From positions 20,817 through 84,816 of the forward strand of contig NZ_LVWI01000047.1 in NCBI RefSeq assembly GCF_001909055.1: a stretch of 64,000 nt of DNA, read 5' to 3'. Below are positions 9,550 through 18,421 of the stretch, in pieces. The position numbers were made by a program, and so were the translations under genes. Origin of the DNA: Paenibacillus helianthi. Lineage in GTDB: Bacteria > Bacillota > Bacilli > Paenibacillales > Paenibacillaceae. How positions within the stretch are numbered: position 1 is the first letter of the stretch; the number at the start of each line of letters is the position of its first letter. The notes under the pieces are model-generated. The model did not search any database. It was given only the letters and a program-made list of their open reading frames with translations, and had not been told where the DNA came from.

Positions 9550-11319
9550 GTGGGATACGGAAATTTGCGTCAATGGATTGAACAGCTCCGCCGGGATAAG
9601 GATATTGCCGTGATTGATGCTCCGGTGGATCCCTATTTGGAGCTAGCAGAGATACATCGGCGTGTCGTAGAAGAGGAAGGGCCGGCTTTGCTCTTTACGA
9701 ATGTAACCGGAACACCGTTTCCGGTGGCAACCAATCTCTTCGGAACGGTCCGCCGGGCCAATCAGGCCTTCGGAACGCGTCCGGAGCAGCTGATGAAGAC
9801 GATGGTGAGTGCAGCCGAAACACTGCTGCCGCCAACAGCATCCGGGATATGGAAGGAAAAACGGCTGCTCCTGGACCTGCTTAAGGTGGGAACCCGGAAT
9901 GTACCGCAGGGAGAAGCCCCGGTACTTGGCGTCTGCCGCAGTACGGATCCGCTTAAGGAGCTGCCCCGCATCACCAGCTGGCAGGAGGAGGGAGGTCCAT
10001 CGATCCTTCTGCCCATTGTCTATACAGAGAGCATTACTCAGCCGAATGACCATAACCTTGGGATATACCGGATTCAAATGTATGATGACAGCAAGGTGGG
10101 AGTGCATTGGCAAAAGCATAAAGGAGGCAGCTTCCATCACCGGGAGGCGGAACTGCTCGGAGAGACCCTTCCGGTATCCGTCTTTTTAGGCGGGCCTCCG
10201 GCATTGATTGCCGCAGCAGCGGCTCCAGTACAGGAACGGATACCGGAGCTGATGCTAGCCTCTCTGGTGCTGGGCCGAAAGCTGCAGATGGTCAAGGACC
10301 CGATGGGCGGGCACCGGATTCCCGCTGAAGCGGAATTTGCCATTCGCGGACTGGTCACGCCCCAAGAGCGTCATACGGACGGACCATTCGGTAATCACTA
10401 TGGTTATTACTCCAAACCCCGCGATTTCCCGGTCATGCACGTTCAGCGGATTTGGCACCGGAAGGATGCCATCTATCCGGCAACTATCGTCGGCAAACCA
10501 CACCAGGAAGATTACTACCTCAGGGAGTACATACAGCGGCTGCTGGCTCCGGTGTATCCGCTGCTAATGCCGTCCGTCAAAGCACTGTGGGAGTACTCGG
10601 AATGCGGTCCGCATTCCCTGGTGTCTGCTGTCGTGAGAGAGAGCTACCCTAACGAAGCGATGGTATCAGCCTACCGGATTCTGGGGGAAGGCCAGCTGTC
10701 CTTAACCAAATTCCTGCTGCTGACTGATGAGCCGGTCGAGCTGACCGATTTCCCGAGACTGCTGGAGAACGTACTGGAGCGCTTCAATCCCGCCTCGGAT
10801 CTTATGGTATACAGCAATGTCTCCCAGCATGAGCAAGGGCATCCGGTGAATCCATTGAACAATAGCAGCAAGGCTATAATGGTAGGAGTGGGAAGTCCAG
10901 TACGTGAGCTTCCTTATGCATACACAGAAGGACTAATTCCGGGTGTCTCACAGGCAATTCCTTACTGCCGGGGATGTTTAGCCGTTTCCGGTGCATCCTA
11001 TGAAGAAGATCCTGGACTTGCGACCCGGCTAGTCGCTGTTCTGCGAGCCCAGGAAACGGCCTGGCCGCTCGTGATAGTGGTGGATAACGCCGCCGATACA
11101 GTACGGACTCAAACCTCTTTTCTGTGGACGGTGTTCACAAGGTTCGATCCGGCCAGTGATATATACGCCGAATGTGAGATCAAACGCCATCATATCGGCT
11201 ATAAGCTGCCCCTTGTGATCGATGCCAGAATGAAACGGGAGTATCCGGAGGAGCTGATTCCGCGCGAGGATATTGTTCAGCGGGTTGACCGCAACTGGAA
11301 AAGCTATTTCCCACACTGA
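9550..11319 (+). CDS. UbiD-family prenylated-FMN decarboxylase, possible menaquinone (MqnL-type) role
   Basis: 589 aa, start GTG 9550 behind AGGAGG at 9535-9540. Fold signatures of UbiD are present: QMYDDSKVGVHWQKHKGG with the Lys-Gly-Gly and His of the prFMN/metal site, FLGGPPAL, HRKDAIYPATIVGKP and YCRGC near the C-terminus. The family decarboxylates aromatic or alpha,beta-unsaturated acids using prenylated FMN. In the futalosine pathway a UbiD-like enzyme removes the naphthoate carboxyl group, and mqnE lies 5.7 kb downstream, so this role is inferred. Oddity: the loop usually reading EGPFGE/D reads DGPFGN here, so two acidic active-site positions are changed. No UbiX partner is in the window. 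Confidence 0.82.
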   Translation: MGYGNLRQWIEQLRRDKDIAVIDAPVDPYLELAEIHRRVVEEEGPALLFTNVTGTPFPVATNLFGTVRRANQAFGTRPEQLMKTMVSAAETLLPPTASGIWKEKRLLLDLLKVGTRNVPQGEAPVLGVCRSTDPLKELPRITSWQEEGGPSILLPIVYTESITQPNDHNLGIYRIQMYDDSKVGVHWQKHKGGSFHHREAELLGETLPVSVFLGGPPALIAAAAAPVQERIPELMLASLVLGRKLQMVKDPMGGHRIPAEAEFAIRGLVTPQERHTDGPFGNHYGYYSKPRDFPVMHVQRIWHRKDAIYPATIVGKPHQEDYYLREYIQRLLAPVYPLLMPSVKALWEYSECGPHSLVSAVVRESYPNEAMVSAYRILGEGQLSLTKFLLLTDEPVELTDFPRLLENVLERFNPASDLMVYSNVSQHEQGHPVNPLNNSSKAIMVGVGSPVRELPYAYTEGLIPGVSQAIPYCRGCLAVSGASYEEDPGLATRLVAVLRAQETAWPLVIVVDNAADTVRTQTSFLWTVFTRFDPASDIYAECEIKRHHIGYKLPLVIDARMKREYPEELIPREDIVQRVDRNWKSYFPH

Positions 11320-11331
11320 GGAGGTTACAGG

Positions 11332-12093
11332 ATGCTGCGGATATTACTCGGAGAGCCGCCCCGTGAGAACAGTGGTGTGCTGGCTGAAGCGATGGACAAT
11401 ATGGCTAGGCTCGCATCCATGCTGCGCAAGGACATGAACCTGCATGAAGACCGTAACCACGAATACCGCAAGCTTGAAATCTGGACGCGCGGTCTAATCT
11501 CTTCACTGGACGAGCTGGAGCAAAGCTGGTTCGCGGCTGCCTTTTTCCGCAAATCCGTTGTAGCGGGTTACATGGATGATATGTCCCCTATGGAGCAGGG
11601 TGAATATGCGAGATATGTTTATTTTTATAAAGATGGCTTCATTCGTGTGTTTTCACTGCTCGACAAGCTAGGTACGGTACTCAACAGTCTGTATGATCTG
11701 AACACCAGCAAGGTCAAAGCCCATTTCTCCTATTTTACAGTGCTTCGCCAGTTTCATTTACTTAAGCAGCATACAGAACTGGCTAATGAACTGGAGGGAA
11801 TTAAGCATTCCTACCGGGAGCCGCTGGAGAATCTGCGCAAGCGCCGTAACGCCGAGATCCATTACATGAATGCTGAAATGCAGGATGATCTGTGGCAGCG
11901 GCATCAGGGACTTCATGACAGAATTCATTTGGAGGATCTGGATAGCCATCTTGAGGATTTGAAGCAGAGCCTTGAAATGGCATGTAAGACCTTGGCAGCA
12001 GCATTCAGATACAGCAATGAGCAGTGGCATAAGAGTAAGATCGCCGCAAATCTAAAGCCCAGGCCTTCTTCCTCAGTAAAAAGTTCCCTTTGA
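11332..12093 (+). CDS. Cthe_2314-like HEPN domain protein
   Basis: 253 aa, mainly helical and charged, without signal or membrane segments. The segment LRKRRNAEIHYMN holds an R-x4-H motif (RNAEIH), the catalytic signature of HEPN ribonucleases. Overall pattern recalls the Firmicutes Cthe_2314 HEPN family, whose function is unknown. ATG 11332 with GAGG 13 bases after the ubiD stop, so it is probably co-transcribed with ubiD. No MNT nucleotidyltransferase or antitoxin gene is adjacent, so a toxin-antitoxin reading is not supported. Its TGA stop sits inside the -35 element of the metNIQ promoter. Confidence 0.72.
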   Translation: MLRILLGEPPRENSGVLAEAMDNMARLASMLRKDMNLHEDRNHEYRKLEIWTRGLISSLDELEQSWFAAAFFRKSVVAGYMDDMSPMEQGEYARYVYFYKDGFIRVFSLLDKLGTVLNSLYDLNTSKVKAHFSYFTVLRQFHLLKQHTELANELEGIKHSYREPLENLRKRRNAEIHYMNAEMQDDLWQRHQGLHDRIHLEDLDSHLEDLKQSLEMACKTLAAAFRYSNEQWHKSKIAANLKPRPSSSVKSSL

Positions 12094-12118
12094 CAAAAAA
12101 ACTTAAACTTACTATACT
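12090..12118 (+). promoter_or_regulatory. sigma-A promoter of the SAM riboswitch-metNIQ transcript
   Basis: TTGACA at 12090-12095 and TATACT at 12113-12118 with a 17-bp spacer. The -35 hexamer overlaps the stop codon (12091-12093) of the upstream gene. Confidence 0.85.
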
Positions 12119-12168
12119 TGAGCTTACATTAGCAGCTTACATGTTGCGGGAACTAATTTCATAATAAA

Positions 12169-12312
12169 CTCTTATCGAGAGCGGCGGAGGGATAGGCCCG
12201 ATGAAGCCCGGCAACCGATTTGTAGGTGAAGCGATACTCGTCGCTCTCTTCAAATGTCATGGTGCTAATTCCTACAATGCCGCGTGGTTTGCGGTCGTTG
12301 GCAGATGAGAAG
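12169..12312 (+). promoter_or_regulatory. SAM-I (S-box) riboswitch aptamer
   Basis: Typical S-box core: the P1 strand TCTTATC near 12170, then AGCGGCGGAGGGATAGGCCC followed by GATGAAGCCCGGCAACC, and the closing P1 strand GATGAGA at 12304-12310. Binding of S-adenosylmethionine should favour the downstream terminator and switch off metNIQ when methionine/SAM is plentiful. Confidence 0.93.
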
Positions 12313-12334
12313 GCATGGTTAATACAATCACAGG

Positions 12335-12373
12335 GCCTCTTTCGATCTGCAAATGATCGTTAGAGGTCTTTTT
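12335..12373 (+). terminator. expression-platform terminator of the SAM riboswitch
   Basis: GCCTCTTTCGATC pairs imperfectly with GATCGTTAGAGGTC, followed by TTTTT ending at 12373, just upstream of the metN ribosome binding site. Confidence 0.85.
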
Positions 12374-12409
12374 GGTTTTCATATGGGTTACTTGGGGAGG
12401 ACAAATGGT

Positions 12410-13426
12410 TTGATAGAGCTGAAAGGTTTGACCAAGGTATACGGAAAAGGCAGCAAAGCTGCAACGGCGCTCTCCGGACTGAACCTGTCGATTCAAAAAG
12501 GGGAGATTTTTGGAGTCATCGGCCACTCGGGTGCCGGTAAAAGTACATTGATCCGCTGCATCAACCTGCTGGAGCGCCCGACGGAAGGCGAAGTATGGGT
12601 GGACGGAGTGGAATTGACCTCACTCAGTCAAGGACAGCTTCAGGAACGGCGCCGCAAGATCGGTATGATCTTTCAGCATTTTAATCTGCTGTCTTCCGCG
12701 ACGGTGTACGATAACATTGCATTTCCGCTGCGGCTGTCGGGAACACCCAAGGCACAGATTGAACAGAAGGTTCTGGGTCTGCTGTCGCTCGTAGGTCTTG
12801 AAGAGCACAGCCGTAAATACCCGGCCCAGCTATCGGGAGGGCAAAAGCAGCGGGTTGGCGTCGCGAGGGCCCTAGCCAGTGACCCCGATGTGCTGCTATG
12901 CGATGAAGCTACCTCGGCACTGGACCCGCAGACGACCGATTCGATCCTGCGGCTGCTGCTGGACATCAACCGGAAGTTTCATCTGACCATCGTGCTGATT
13001 ACCCATGAAATGCATGTCATTCAGAGTATTTGCGACCGGGTTGCAGTGATACATGGCGGGGGAATAGTCGAGCAAGGCGAGGTAGCCACGGTATTCCTGA
13101 AGCCGCAGCATGAAGTGACGAAGGATTTTATCCGCAGTGAACACCAGCATGAAGGTCCGCTTCGTGTAGCGCTGGATGCAGTACATGGACAGTACAGCAC
13201 ATCCGTCAAAATCACATTCCTTGGACAAAAGACCTATGAATCCACGCTCTCCCATGTGGTCCGGAGAACGGGTGTGGACTTTGCCATTCTTCAGGGAACG
13301 ATATCAACGATCAAGGATGTACCATACGGCCAGCTCCTGGTTCGCTTTGAAGGCAGCTTGGAAGCGGTTGAGGCAACTCTTGCCGAACTGACAGCGCAAG
13401 GTCTTGATGTGGAGGTGTTCGGCTAA
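12410..13426 (+). CDS. metN: methionine ABC transporter ATPase MetN
   Basis: Cytoplasmic ATP-hydrolysing subunit of the MetNIQ importer for methionine. 338 aa with Walker A GHSGAGKST, Q-loop, signature LSGGQKQRV, Walker B VLLCDEAT and the H-loop THE; the last 80 or so residues form the ACT-like NIL domain that senses methionine in this family. TTG 12410 is chosen as start because GGGGAGG ends 9 bases before it; ATG 12353 would lie inside the riboswitch terminator. One-base overlap with metI. Controlled by the S-box leader. Confidence 0.94.
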   Translation: MIELKGLTKVYGKGSKAATALSGLNLSIQKGEIFGVIGHSGAGKSTLIRCINLLERPTEGEVWVDGVELTSLSQGQLQERRRKIGMIFQHFNLLSSATVYDNIAFPLRLSGTPKAQIEQKVLGLLSLVGLEEHSRKYPAQLSGGQKQRVGVARALASDPDVLLCDEATSALDPQTTDSILRLLLDINRKFHLTIVLITHEMHVIQSICDRVAVIHGGGIVEQGEVATVFLKPQHEVTKDFIRSEHQHEGPLRVALDAVHGQYSTSVKITFLGQKTYESTLSHVVRRTGVDFAILQGTISTIKDVPYGQLLVRFEGSLEAVEATLAELTAQGLDVEVFG

Positions 13427-14094
13427 TGGGGAATTTGAATTTTAACGAAATTAACTGGGAAGAAATGCTGGATGCGGGCATAGCTACACTACGAATGTTG
13501 GCTTATTCCGGAATTTTCACAATTATTCTTGGTTTACCACTCGGAATTGTGTTATATTTATGGGGAAGATCAAATAACTATATTATCAGGTTGGTTTACT
13601 CGGTATTATCTTTCGTGGTGAATATCCTGCGTTCCGTGCCTTTCATTATCCTGATGGTCGCCTTGATTCCTTTGAGCAAAAGCATCATGGGAACTTCAAT
13701 CGGTGTTCTGGGAACCATTCCGGCGCTGGTAATCGGTGCTGCTCCGTTTTTCGCCCGGCTGGTGGAAACGGCTCTACGCGAGGTGGACCGGGGCGTGATC
13801 GAAGCGGCGCAAGGGATGGGGGCTACTACCGGACAAATCGTCTGGCGCGTGCTTTTGCCGGAAGCCCGTCCAGGTCTGCTAGCCGGAGTGACCATTACCA
13901 TCGTTACATTAGTTTCATACACAGCGATGTCGGGGATGATCGGCGGCGGAGGTCTGGGTGACCTGGCTATCCGTTACGGCTATTACCGCTATGAGAAGGA
14001 AGTCATGATAATCTCGGTAGCGCTAATGGTGATTCTCGTGCAGCTGCTGCAAATGGCCGGTGACCGGCTGGTTCAACATTTTACCCGGAAATAA
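13426..14094 (+). CDS. metI: methionine ABC transporter permease MetI
   Basis: 222-aa inner-membrane permease with about five membrane helices and the EAA-type coupling loop (VIEAAQGMGATTGQIVWRVLLPEA shortened: EAAQGMGA then LLPEARPG) that docks onto MetN. The N-terminus begins right at the metN stop (ATG overlaps TAA by one base), indicating translational coupling. Size and motifs are normal for MetI. Transports methionine delivered by MetQ. Confidence 0.94.
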   Translation: MGNLNFNEINWEEMLDAGIATLRMLAYSGIFTIILGLPLGIVLYLWGRSNNYIIRLVYSVLSFVVNILRSVPFIILMVALIPLSKSIMGTSIGVLGTIPALVIGAAPFFARLVETALREVDRGVIEAAQGMGATTGQIVWRVLLPEARPGLLAGVTITIVTLVSYTAMSGMIGGGGLGDLAIRYGYYRYEKEVMIISVALMVILVQLLQMAGDRLVQHFTRK

Positions 14095-14153
14095 GGTACT
14101 TCCATATACAAGCCTTATTCATACACACATACACAATAGAGGGGGATTTACAG

Positions 14154-15032
14154 ATGAAAAAAGTACTGCTCACATTCTTCAGCTTGACCTTGGTTTTGGT
14201 GCTGGCAGCCTGCGGCAACAACAATAATACCAACAATGCAGCGAACTCTGCGGCTACGAACGCCCCGGCTGCGAATGCATCCACAGAGCCGTCAACTGAG
14301 CCGTCTGCTGAACCGGTAACGCTGGTGATTGGCGCATCCCCGAAACCGCATGCGGAAATTCTAAAGGCAATTGCCCCGCTTCTTGAAAAGCAAGGCATCA
14401 AGCTGGAAATCAAAGAATTCACGGACTATATCCTGCCCAATACACAGCTGGCCGAGAAAGAACTGGATGCCAACTTCTTCCAGCACAAGCCTTACCTGGA
14501 TGACCAGAACCAAAAGAACGGCACGGATCTGGTATCCGTTACGGCAGTTCACGTTGAACCCTTTGGTGCCTACTCCAAAAAAATCAAATCGATCGATGAG
14601 CTGGCTGACGGCGCAAAAGTAGCGATTCCGAACGATGCCACCAACGGTGGACGCGCCTTGATCCTGATGGCCAAAAATGGCCTTATCACTTTGAAGGACG
14701 ATACCAATATCGCTTCCACCACAGCAGATATCACCGAGAACAAAAAGAACCTGAAAATCGTGGAATTGGAAGCTGCTATGCTTCCCCGCCAGCTGGATGA
14801 AGTAGATCTGGCCCTGATCAACACCAACTATGCGCTGGAGGCAGGCCTTGTTCCAACCAAAGACGCATTGTTTATCGAAGGAGCAGATTCTCCGTATGCC
14901 AACCTGCTGGTAGCCCGTCCTGACAACAAGGACTCTGATGCCATTCAGAAGCTGGCTGCAGCACTGACTTCCCCGGAAGCCAAAGCCTTTATTGAAAAGG
15001 AATACCAAGGTTCGATCATCCCTGCGTTCTAA
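14154..15032 (+). CDS. metQ: methionine-binding lipoprotein MetQ
   Basis: 292-aa substrate-binding lipoprotein (NlpA/MetQ family). A signal peptide ends in the lipobox LAAC, with Cys20 as the lipidation site, followed by an Asn/Ala/Thr/Pro-rich linker of some 30 residues. The mature part has the family features VIGASPKPHAEIL, ANFFQHKPYLDDQN and the IPNDATNGGRAL ligand loop. A GAGGGGG site lies upstream of ATG 14154. Third gene of the S-box operon, 59 bp after metI. Confidence 0.94.
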   Translation: MKKVLLTFFSLTLVLVLAACGNNNNTNNAANSAATNAPAANASTEPSTEPSAEPVTLVIGASPKPHAEILKAIAPLLEKQGIKLEIKEFTDYILPNTQLAEKELDANFFQHKPYLDDQNQKNGTDLVSVTAVHVEPFGAYSKKIKSIDELADGAKVAIPNDATNGGRALILMAKNGLITLKDDTNIASTTADITENKKNLKIVELEAAMLPRQLDEVDLALINTNYALEAGLVPTKDALFIEGADSPYANLLVARPDNKDSDAIQKLAAALTSPEAKAFIEKEYQGSIIPAF

Positions 15033-15062
15033 GAGGGATTCATAACTGGAGAGGTGAAATTC

Positions 15063-15117
15063 AGACCAGAGATTGCAGGGTAGCCATAAGTGGCTGTTCG
15101 GGCAGCCTCTGGTCTTT
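15063..15117 (+). terminator. probable terminator of metNIQ
   Basis: AGACCAGAG (15063-15071) pairs with CTCTGGTCT (15107-15115) across a long loop that can form its own small stem; only a short T run follows, so it is weaker than most here. Confidence 0.5.
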
Positions 15118-15193
15118 ACTAATAGCTCTGCTACTCCGGTACCTGTACCTGTCCGCCCTAAAAGTTGATACGCCATGTGAAATCCACTATAAT

Positions 15194-15230
15194 AAAAAAA
15201 TCCCGGCCTTCTTCATCGGAAGGCCGGGAT
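15194..15230 (-). terminator. terminator of the NifU-like gene
   Basis: ATCCCGGCCTTCC / GGAAGGCCGGGAT hairpin read on the minus strand, followed by a run of seven T (AAAAAAA at 15194-15200 on the plus strand). Confidence 0.88.
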
Positions 15231-15245
15231 CGTTATGATACGGGA

Positions 15246-15494
15246 TTAGAATACTTGAATAACTTCTTCCACGCCGTCTACTTCTTCAAGGAGGGCGCGT
15301 TCGATCCCGGCTTTAAGCGTGATCGTGGAGCTTGGGCAACTGCCGCAGGCACCCATAAGTTTCAACTTAACAATGCCGTCTTCGACATCGATCAGTTCGA
15401 CGTCACCGCCATCGCGCTGCAGGAACGGACGAAGTTTATCGAGCACTTCCAGTACTTCATCATACATGGTGGCGCTTTGTACATTCTCACTCAT
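15246..15494 (-). CDS. NifU C-terminal-domain Fe-S scaffold (YutI/Nfu type)
   Basis: 82-aa Nfu-type protein that carries or transfers Fe-S clusters in the cytoplasm. The cluster-binding CGSCPSS motif is intact (two Cys, C-x2-C), preceded by LRPFLQRDGGDVELIDVEDG, both hallmarks of the family. AGGAGTGATTGAG precedes its ATG. It is divergent from yuzB; the nfu-yuzB-yutJ grouping is also found in Bacillus (yutI, yuzB, yutJ). It would help to mature Fe-S enzymes such as SdhB and MqnE nearby, which is inference. Confidence 0.9.
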   Translation of the reverse strand: MSENVQSATMYDEVLEVLDKLRPFLQRDGGDVELIDVEDGIVKLKLMGACGSCPSSTITLKAGIERALLEEVDGVEEVIQVF

Positions 15495-15576
15495 TTCTCA
15501 ATCACTCCTTTCGTATGCTTATTATAGTACAAAAAGTTAAAAAATAAAATGGTTCACACAGAATAAGGAGAACATC

Positions 15577-15831
15577 ATGAGACCACTTATTGAATTTTGT
15601 GCCAGCAATATCGGTCATGGCACAGAACCGCTGAAGCGCAAGCTGGAACTAAATCCCGAATATGATGTCATCGAATATGGCTGTCTGAACAATTGCGGGC
15701 AATGCTATCTGCAGCCCTTTGCCATGCTTGACGGTGAAATTATTGAAGCAGAAACTCCTGAAGCGCTTGAAGAAGCCATTGAGGCAGCCATTAAGGAACA
15801 GGAAGCCTGGGACAATCTTGAAATTGACTAG
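15577..15831 (+). CDS. yuzB: YuzB/DUF1450-family Cys-rich small protein
   Basis: 84 aa beginning IEFCASNIGHG, with the conserved C-L-x2-C-G-x-C motif (GCLNNCGQCYLQPF) near residue 41. This matches the DUF1450/YuzB family, which has a thioredoxin-like ferredoxin pattern of Cys but no established function. GGAG precedes ATG 15577. It converges on the NADH dehydrogenase-like gene, whose stop is 12 bp away. Confidence 0.87.
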   Translation: MRPLIEFCASNIGHGTEPLKRKLELNPEYDVIEYGCLNNCGQCYLQPFAMLDGEIIEAETPEALEEAIEAAIKEQEAWDNLEID

Positions 15832-15842
15832 TCCCGGTTTTT

Positions 15843-16904
15843 TTAGCCGAAATGCCGCTTGGACATCCAGAGCACACCGCTTTTCAGCAGGCGGGGAACC
15901 CGTCCTATCACAGAACGGCGGCCCATCAGGCCAAAGCCGGCATTTTTGCCCAGAGAGCCAAGGGTGCCCTTCAGCTTGATTTTGTGCAGCTTCGGTGTTT
16001 CATCGCGCCATAGTGCTTGAATAATCTGTGCCACCTGTTCACCTTGCGCTCCTGCCGCCTGTGCGCTGGGTGCAAAGGGAAGACTTGCACAGTCCCCAAT
16101 CACATAAACCTCCGGATAATCAGCCACATTATAATACTGACCCACAACAATCCGTCCGCCCCGGTCCTTCGGCAGCTCTAGCTCCTGGACGACCTGCACC
16201 GGCTGGATGCCTGCGGTCCATACGGTTACATCTCCGGGAATGGCCTGGGTGCCATTGAAGATGGCATCCTTTTCAACGTGGGATACAGAAATTTGGCCCA
16301 GGGTCTCCACGTGATGCTCACTGAACCATTCCTCTACATACTGCGACAGCTTCGCGGGAAAGGAGGACAGCACGCGTTCTCCCCGGTCCAGAATGGCGAT
16401 GTTCAGATCCGGACGGCTCTCCCGCAGCTCTGCAGCAATCTCCACTCCGCTAAGTCCGCCACCTACAATGTTAACGGTTCCGTATGGTTTCACGTCATTC
16501 AGACGGCGGTAGGTTTCACGTGTCCCGGAGAAGCTCTGGATGCTGCAAGTATGCTGTTCTGCTCCTGGAATATGATGATAATTATCCGTACAGCCGAGTG
16601 CAATGGCCAAAATGTCGTAAGACAACGGTTCCCCTGTCTTCAGAAATACCACACGGCTCCCCAGATCAATGGAGCCCACTTCTCCGTAACGAACCGTAAG
16701 ACGGGGGTGAACCGGGAACTGGATGCGCAGATGGTAATCCGTGACGGTGCCCGCAGCCAGTGCGTAGTATTCCGTCTTGATTCCCTGATAAGGCATCCGG
16801 TCAATCAAAACAATTTCCACATCATGGGGGAGATGGTTGTCGAGTAATTCTTGAATAAGGGCAAGACCGCCGTAGCCGCCGCCCAAGACGAGTACTGTTC
16901 TCAT
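15843..16904 (-). CDS. NAD(P)/FAD-dependent oxidoreductase, NDH-2-like (YutJ type)
   Basis: 353-aa flavoprotein with an N-terminal FAD-binding GxGxxG (VLGGGYGGLA), a second dinucleotide fold (VNIVGGGLSGVEIAAEL) for NAD(P)H and the FAD-closing motif YVIGDCASLPF. This is the type II NADH dehydrogenase pattern; the B. subtilis neighbourhood equivalent is YutJ. Start set at 16904, where AAAGGAAG precedes the ATG; an upstream ATG adds nine residues. It probably oxidises NADH or NADPH, perhaps with menaquinone, but YutJ-type proteins have no firm substrate. A separate, more canonical NDH-2 lies at 30496. Confidence 0.82.
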   Translation of the reverse strand: MRTVLVLGGGYGGLALIQELLDNHLPHDVEIVLIDRMPYQGIKTEYYALAAGTVTDYHLRIQFPVHPRLTVRYGEVGSIDLGSRVVFLKTGEPLSYDILAIALGCTDNYHHIPGAEQHTCSIQSFSGTRETYRRLNDVKPYGTVNIVGGGLSGVEIAAELRESRPDLNIAILDRGERVLSSFPAKLSQYVEEWFSEHHVETLGQISVSHVEKDAIFNGTQAIPGDVTVWTAGIQPVQVVQELELPKDRGGRIVVGQYYNVADYPEVYVIGDCASLPFAPSAQAAGAQGEQVAQIIQALWRDETPKLHKIKLKGTLGSLGKNAGFGLMGRRSVIGRVPRLLKSGVLWMSKRHFG

Positions 16905-16975
16905 GACATCTTCCTTTCGAATATGGCTCAAGTAATGGCCATTGCAGCTGTTATCGGATGAATTCCGGCTTGCAG

Positions 16976-18082
16976 TTATTCGTATACCTTAATCTCGTTG
17001 TAGAAGGTATCCCGTTCTACCGGAATCTTACCGGCGCCCTTCACCAGCCAGATCAGCTCTTCGCGGGTCAGTCCCTCTGGAGTTAAGGCCCCAGCCGCGT
17101 GGCTAATCCGTTCCTTCAGAATCGTGCCGTGCACGTCAGATGCGCCGAAGCTCAGGGCAACCTGGGTTAGCTGTGCCCCGATATTGATGAAATAAGCCTT
17201 AATATGGTCGAAATTGTCCAGCATTAGACGGCTGATCGCAATCGTTTTGAGGTCCTCGTAGGCCGAGTTACGGCGCATGATTCCGGCGTTCTTATTCTTG
17301 GGCTGCATCGACAGGGGAATGAATACCATGAAGCCGTTCGTTTCATCCTGAAGATCCCGGATTTGCAGCATATGCCGCACGCGGTCCTCATGAGACTCGA
17401 TCGATCCGTACAGCATCGTGGTATGGGTCTTCATGCCGAGCTGGTGTGCCGTCCGGTGAACCTCCAGGTATTCCTCTACATTGGCTTTGTTGACCCGCAT
17501 TTTTTTGCGGTATTGGTCAGAGAGAATTTCTGCTCCACCGCCTGTAAGCGACTGAAGTCCGGCTGCACGCAGTTCCTCCAGCACCTCACGGATACTGAGT
17601 CCGCTGATTCGGGTGAAGAAATCGATCTCCGCCGCTGTGTAGGCCTTCAGAGTCACCTGCGGGAACGCTTCATTCAAGGCCTTAAGCGAATCCACATAAT
17701 ATTGAAAAGGTACCTTATCATTATGGCCGCCGACAATATGGAACTCACGCACCCCGGGGTGGATATGCTGTTCGACATATTGCACCATTTCCTGACCGGA
17801 AAGGGTATAAGCGCCTTCTTCACCGTCATCCTTGCGGAAATTGCAGAATGCGCAGTGTGCTTCGCAGACATTGGTGAAATATAGGCTCATGTTTTCGATA
17901 AAATATACCTTGTTGCCGTTCTTGCGCTGATTGACTTCATTGGCCAACTGGCCGATGGTGAGTAAATCATTGCTTTCATATAAATAAACGCCATCTTCCA
18001 AATTTAATCGTTCTCCGCCGCGAACCTTCTCGATGATGTTCGCCATTTTGGCGTCTGTGTGGGGTGTTATAAGAGTAGACAT
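16976..18082 (-). CDS. mqnE: aminofutalosine synthase MqnE (radical SAM)
   Basis: Radical SAM enzyme joining 3-[(1-carboxyvinyl)oxy]benzoate to SAM-derived adenosine to give aminofutalosine, an early step of the futalosine route to menaquinone. 368 aa with the cluster motif C-x3-C-x2-C (CEAHCAFC), the following VGGHNDKVPF loop, LKAYTAAEI and GGGAEILSD, all typical of MqnE/MqnC proteins; the overall pattern fits MqnE better. Start at 18082 behind AGGAGG. Other mqn genes (mqnA, C, D) are not in the window. MqnE implies that the organism does not use the classical MenFDHCEB route alone. Confidence 0.88.
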   Translation of the reverse strand: MSTLITPHTDAKMANIIEKVRGGERLNLEDGVYLYESNDLLTIGQLANEVNQRKNGNKVYFIENMSLYFTNVCEAHCAFCNFRKDDGEEGAYTLSGQEMVQYVEQHIHPGVREFHIVGGHNDKVPFQYYVDSLKALNEAFPQVTLKAYTAAEIDFFTRISGLSIREVLEELRAAGLQSLTGGGAEILSDQYRKKMRVNKANVEEYLEVHRTAHQLGMKTHTTMLYGSIESHEDRVRHMLQIRDLQDETNGFMVFIPLSMQPKNKNAGIMRRNSAYEDLKTIAISRLMLDNFDHIKAYFINIGAQLTQVALSFGASDVHGTILKERISHAAGALTPEGLTREELIWLVKGAGKIPVERDTFYNEIKVYE

Positions 18083-18421
18083 ATGATTCCTCCTGAAGGT
18101 TATGGCGAGGCAAATGCATCGCAGAATAATTCCCAAAACAAACTTAGGGAGTGGCCGTCCATTACAAATAGCTGCGATGTCAGCTGCCTGCGTGACAATT
18201 TTCCGAATTTTACGCATACCGCTTTACCTATTATAAACCTCTCACAGGGGAGCGGGCAACCGCTGAGAAGAGATGGGATAGGAGGGTGCAGATATAAACG
18301 GCAGGTTCAGTTTGGACTTGAGGGCAGGGGGATAGTGGAGTATACTTAATTTTATATAAAAAATGACTTTTGGCTGGATCAGCCATCGAATACAGAATAT
18401 TTATTCAGGAGGTTAGAGACC
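18083..18421. other. intergenic region between mqnE and the A-type carrier gene
   Basis: Holds the divergent upstream regions of the two genes. A GC-rich stretch (about 18240-18340) contains GCTGAGAAG and can form small stems, but I find no complete known riboswitch. No ORF of note. Confidence 0.5.

Noticed and set aside
11332..12093. HEPN gene as a toxin-antitoxin or abortive-infection module
   Set aside because: No MNT partner or defence gene within several kb; family also occurs alone.
18238..18330. Possible TPP riboswitch (GGGGAGC...GCTGAGAAG) upstream of erpA
   Set aside because: The second conserved half (ACCTGATC and GGTAATGCC-type segments) is missing and the downstream gene is unrelated to thiamine.
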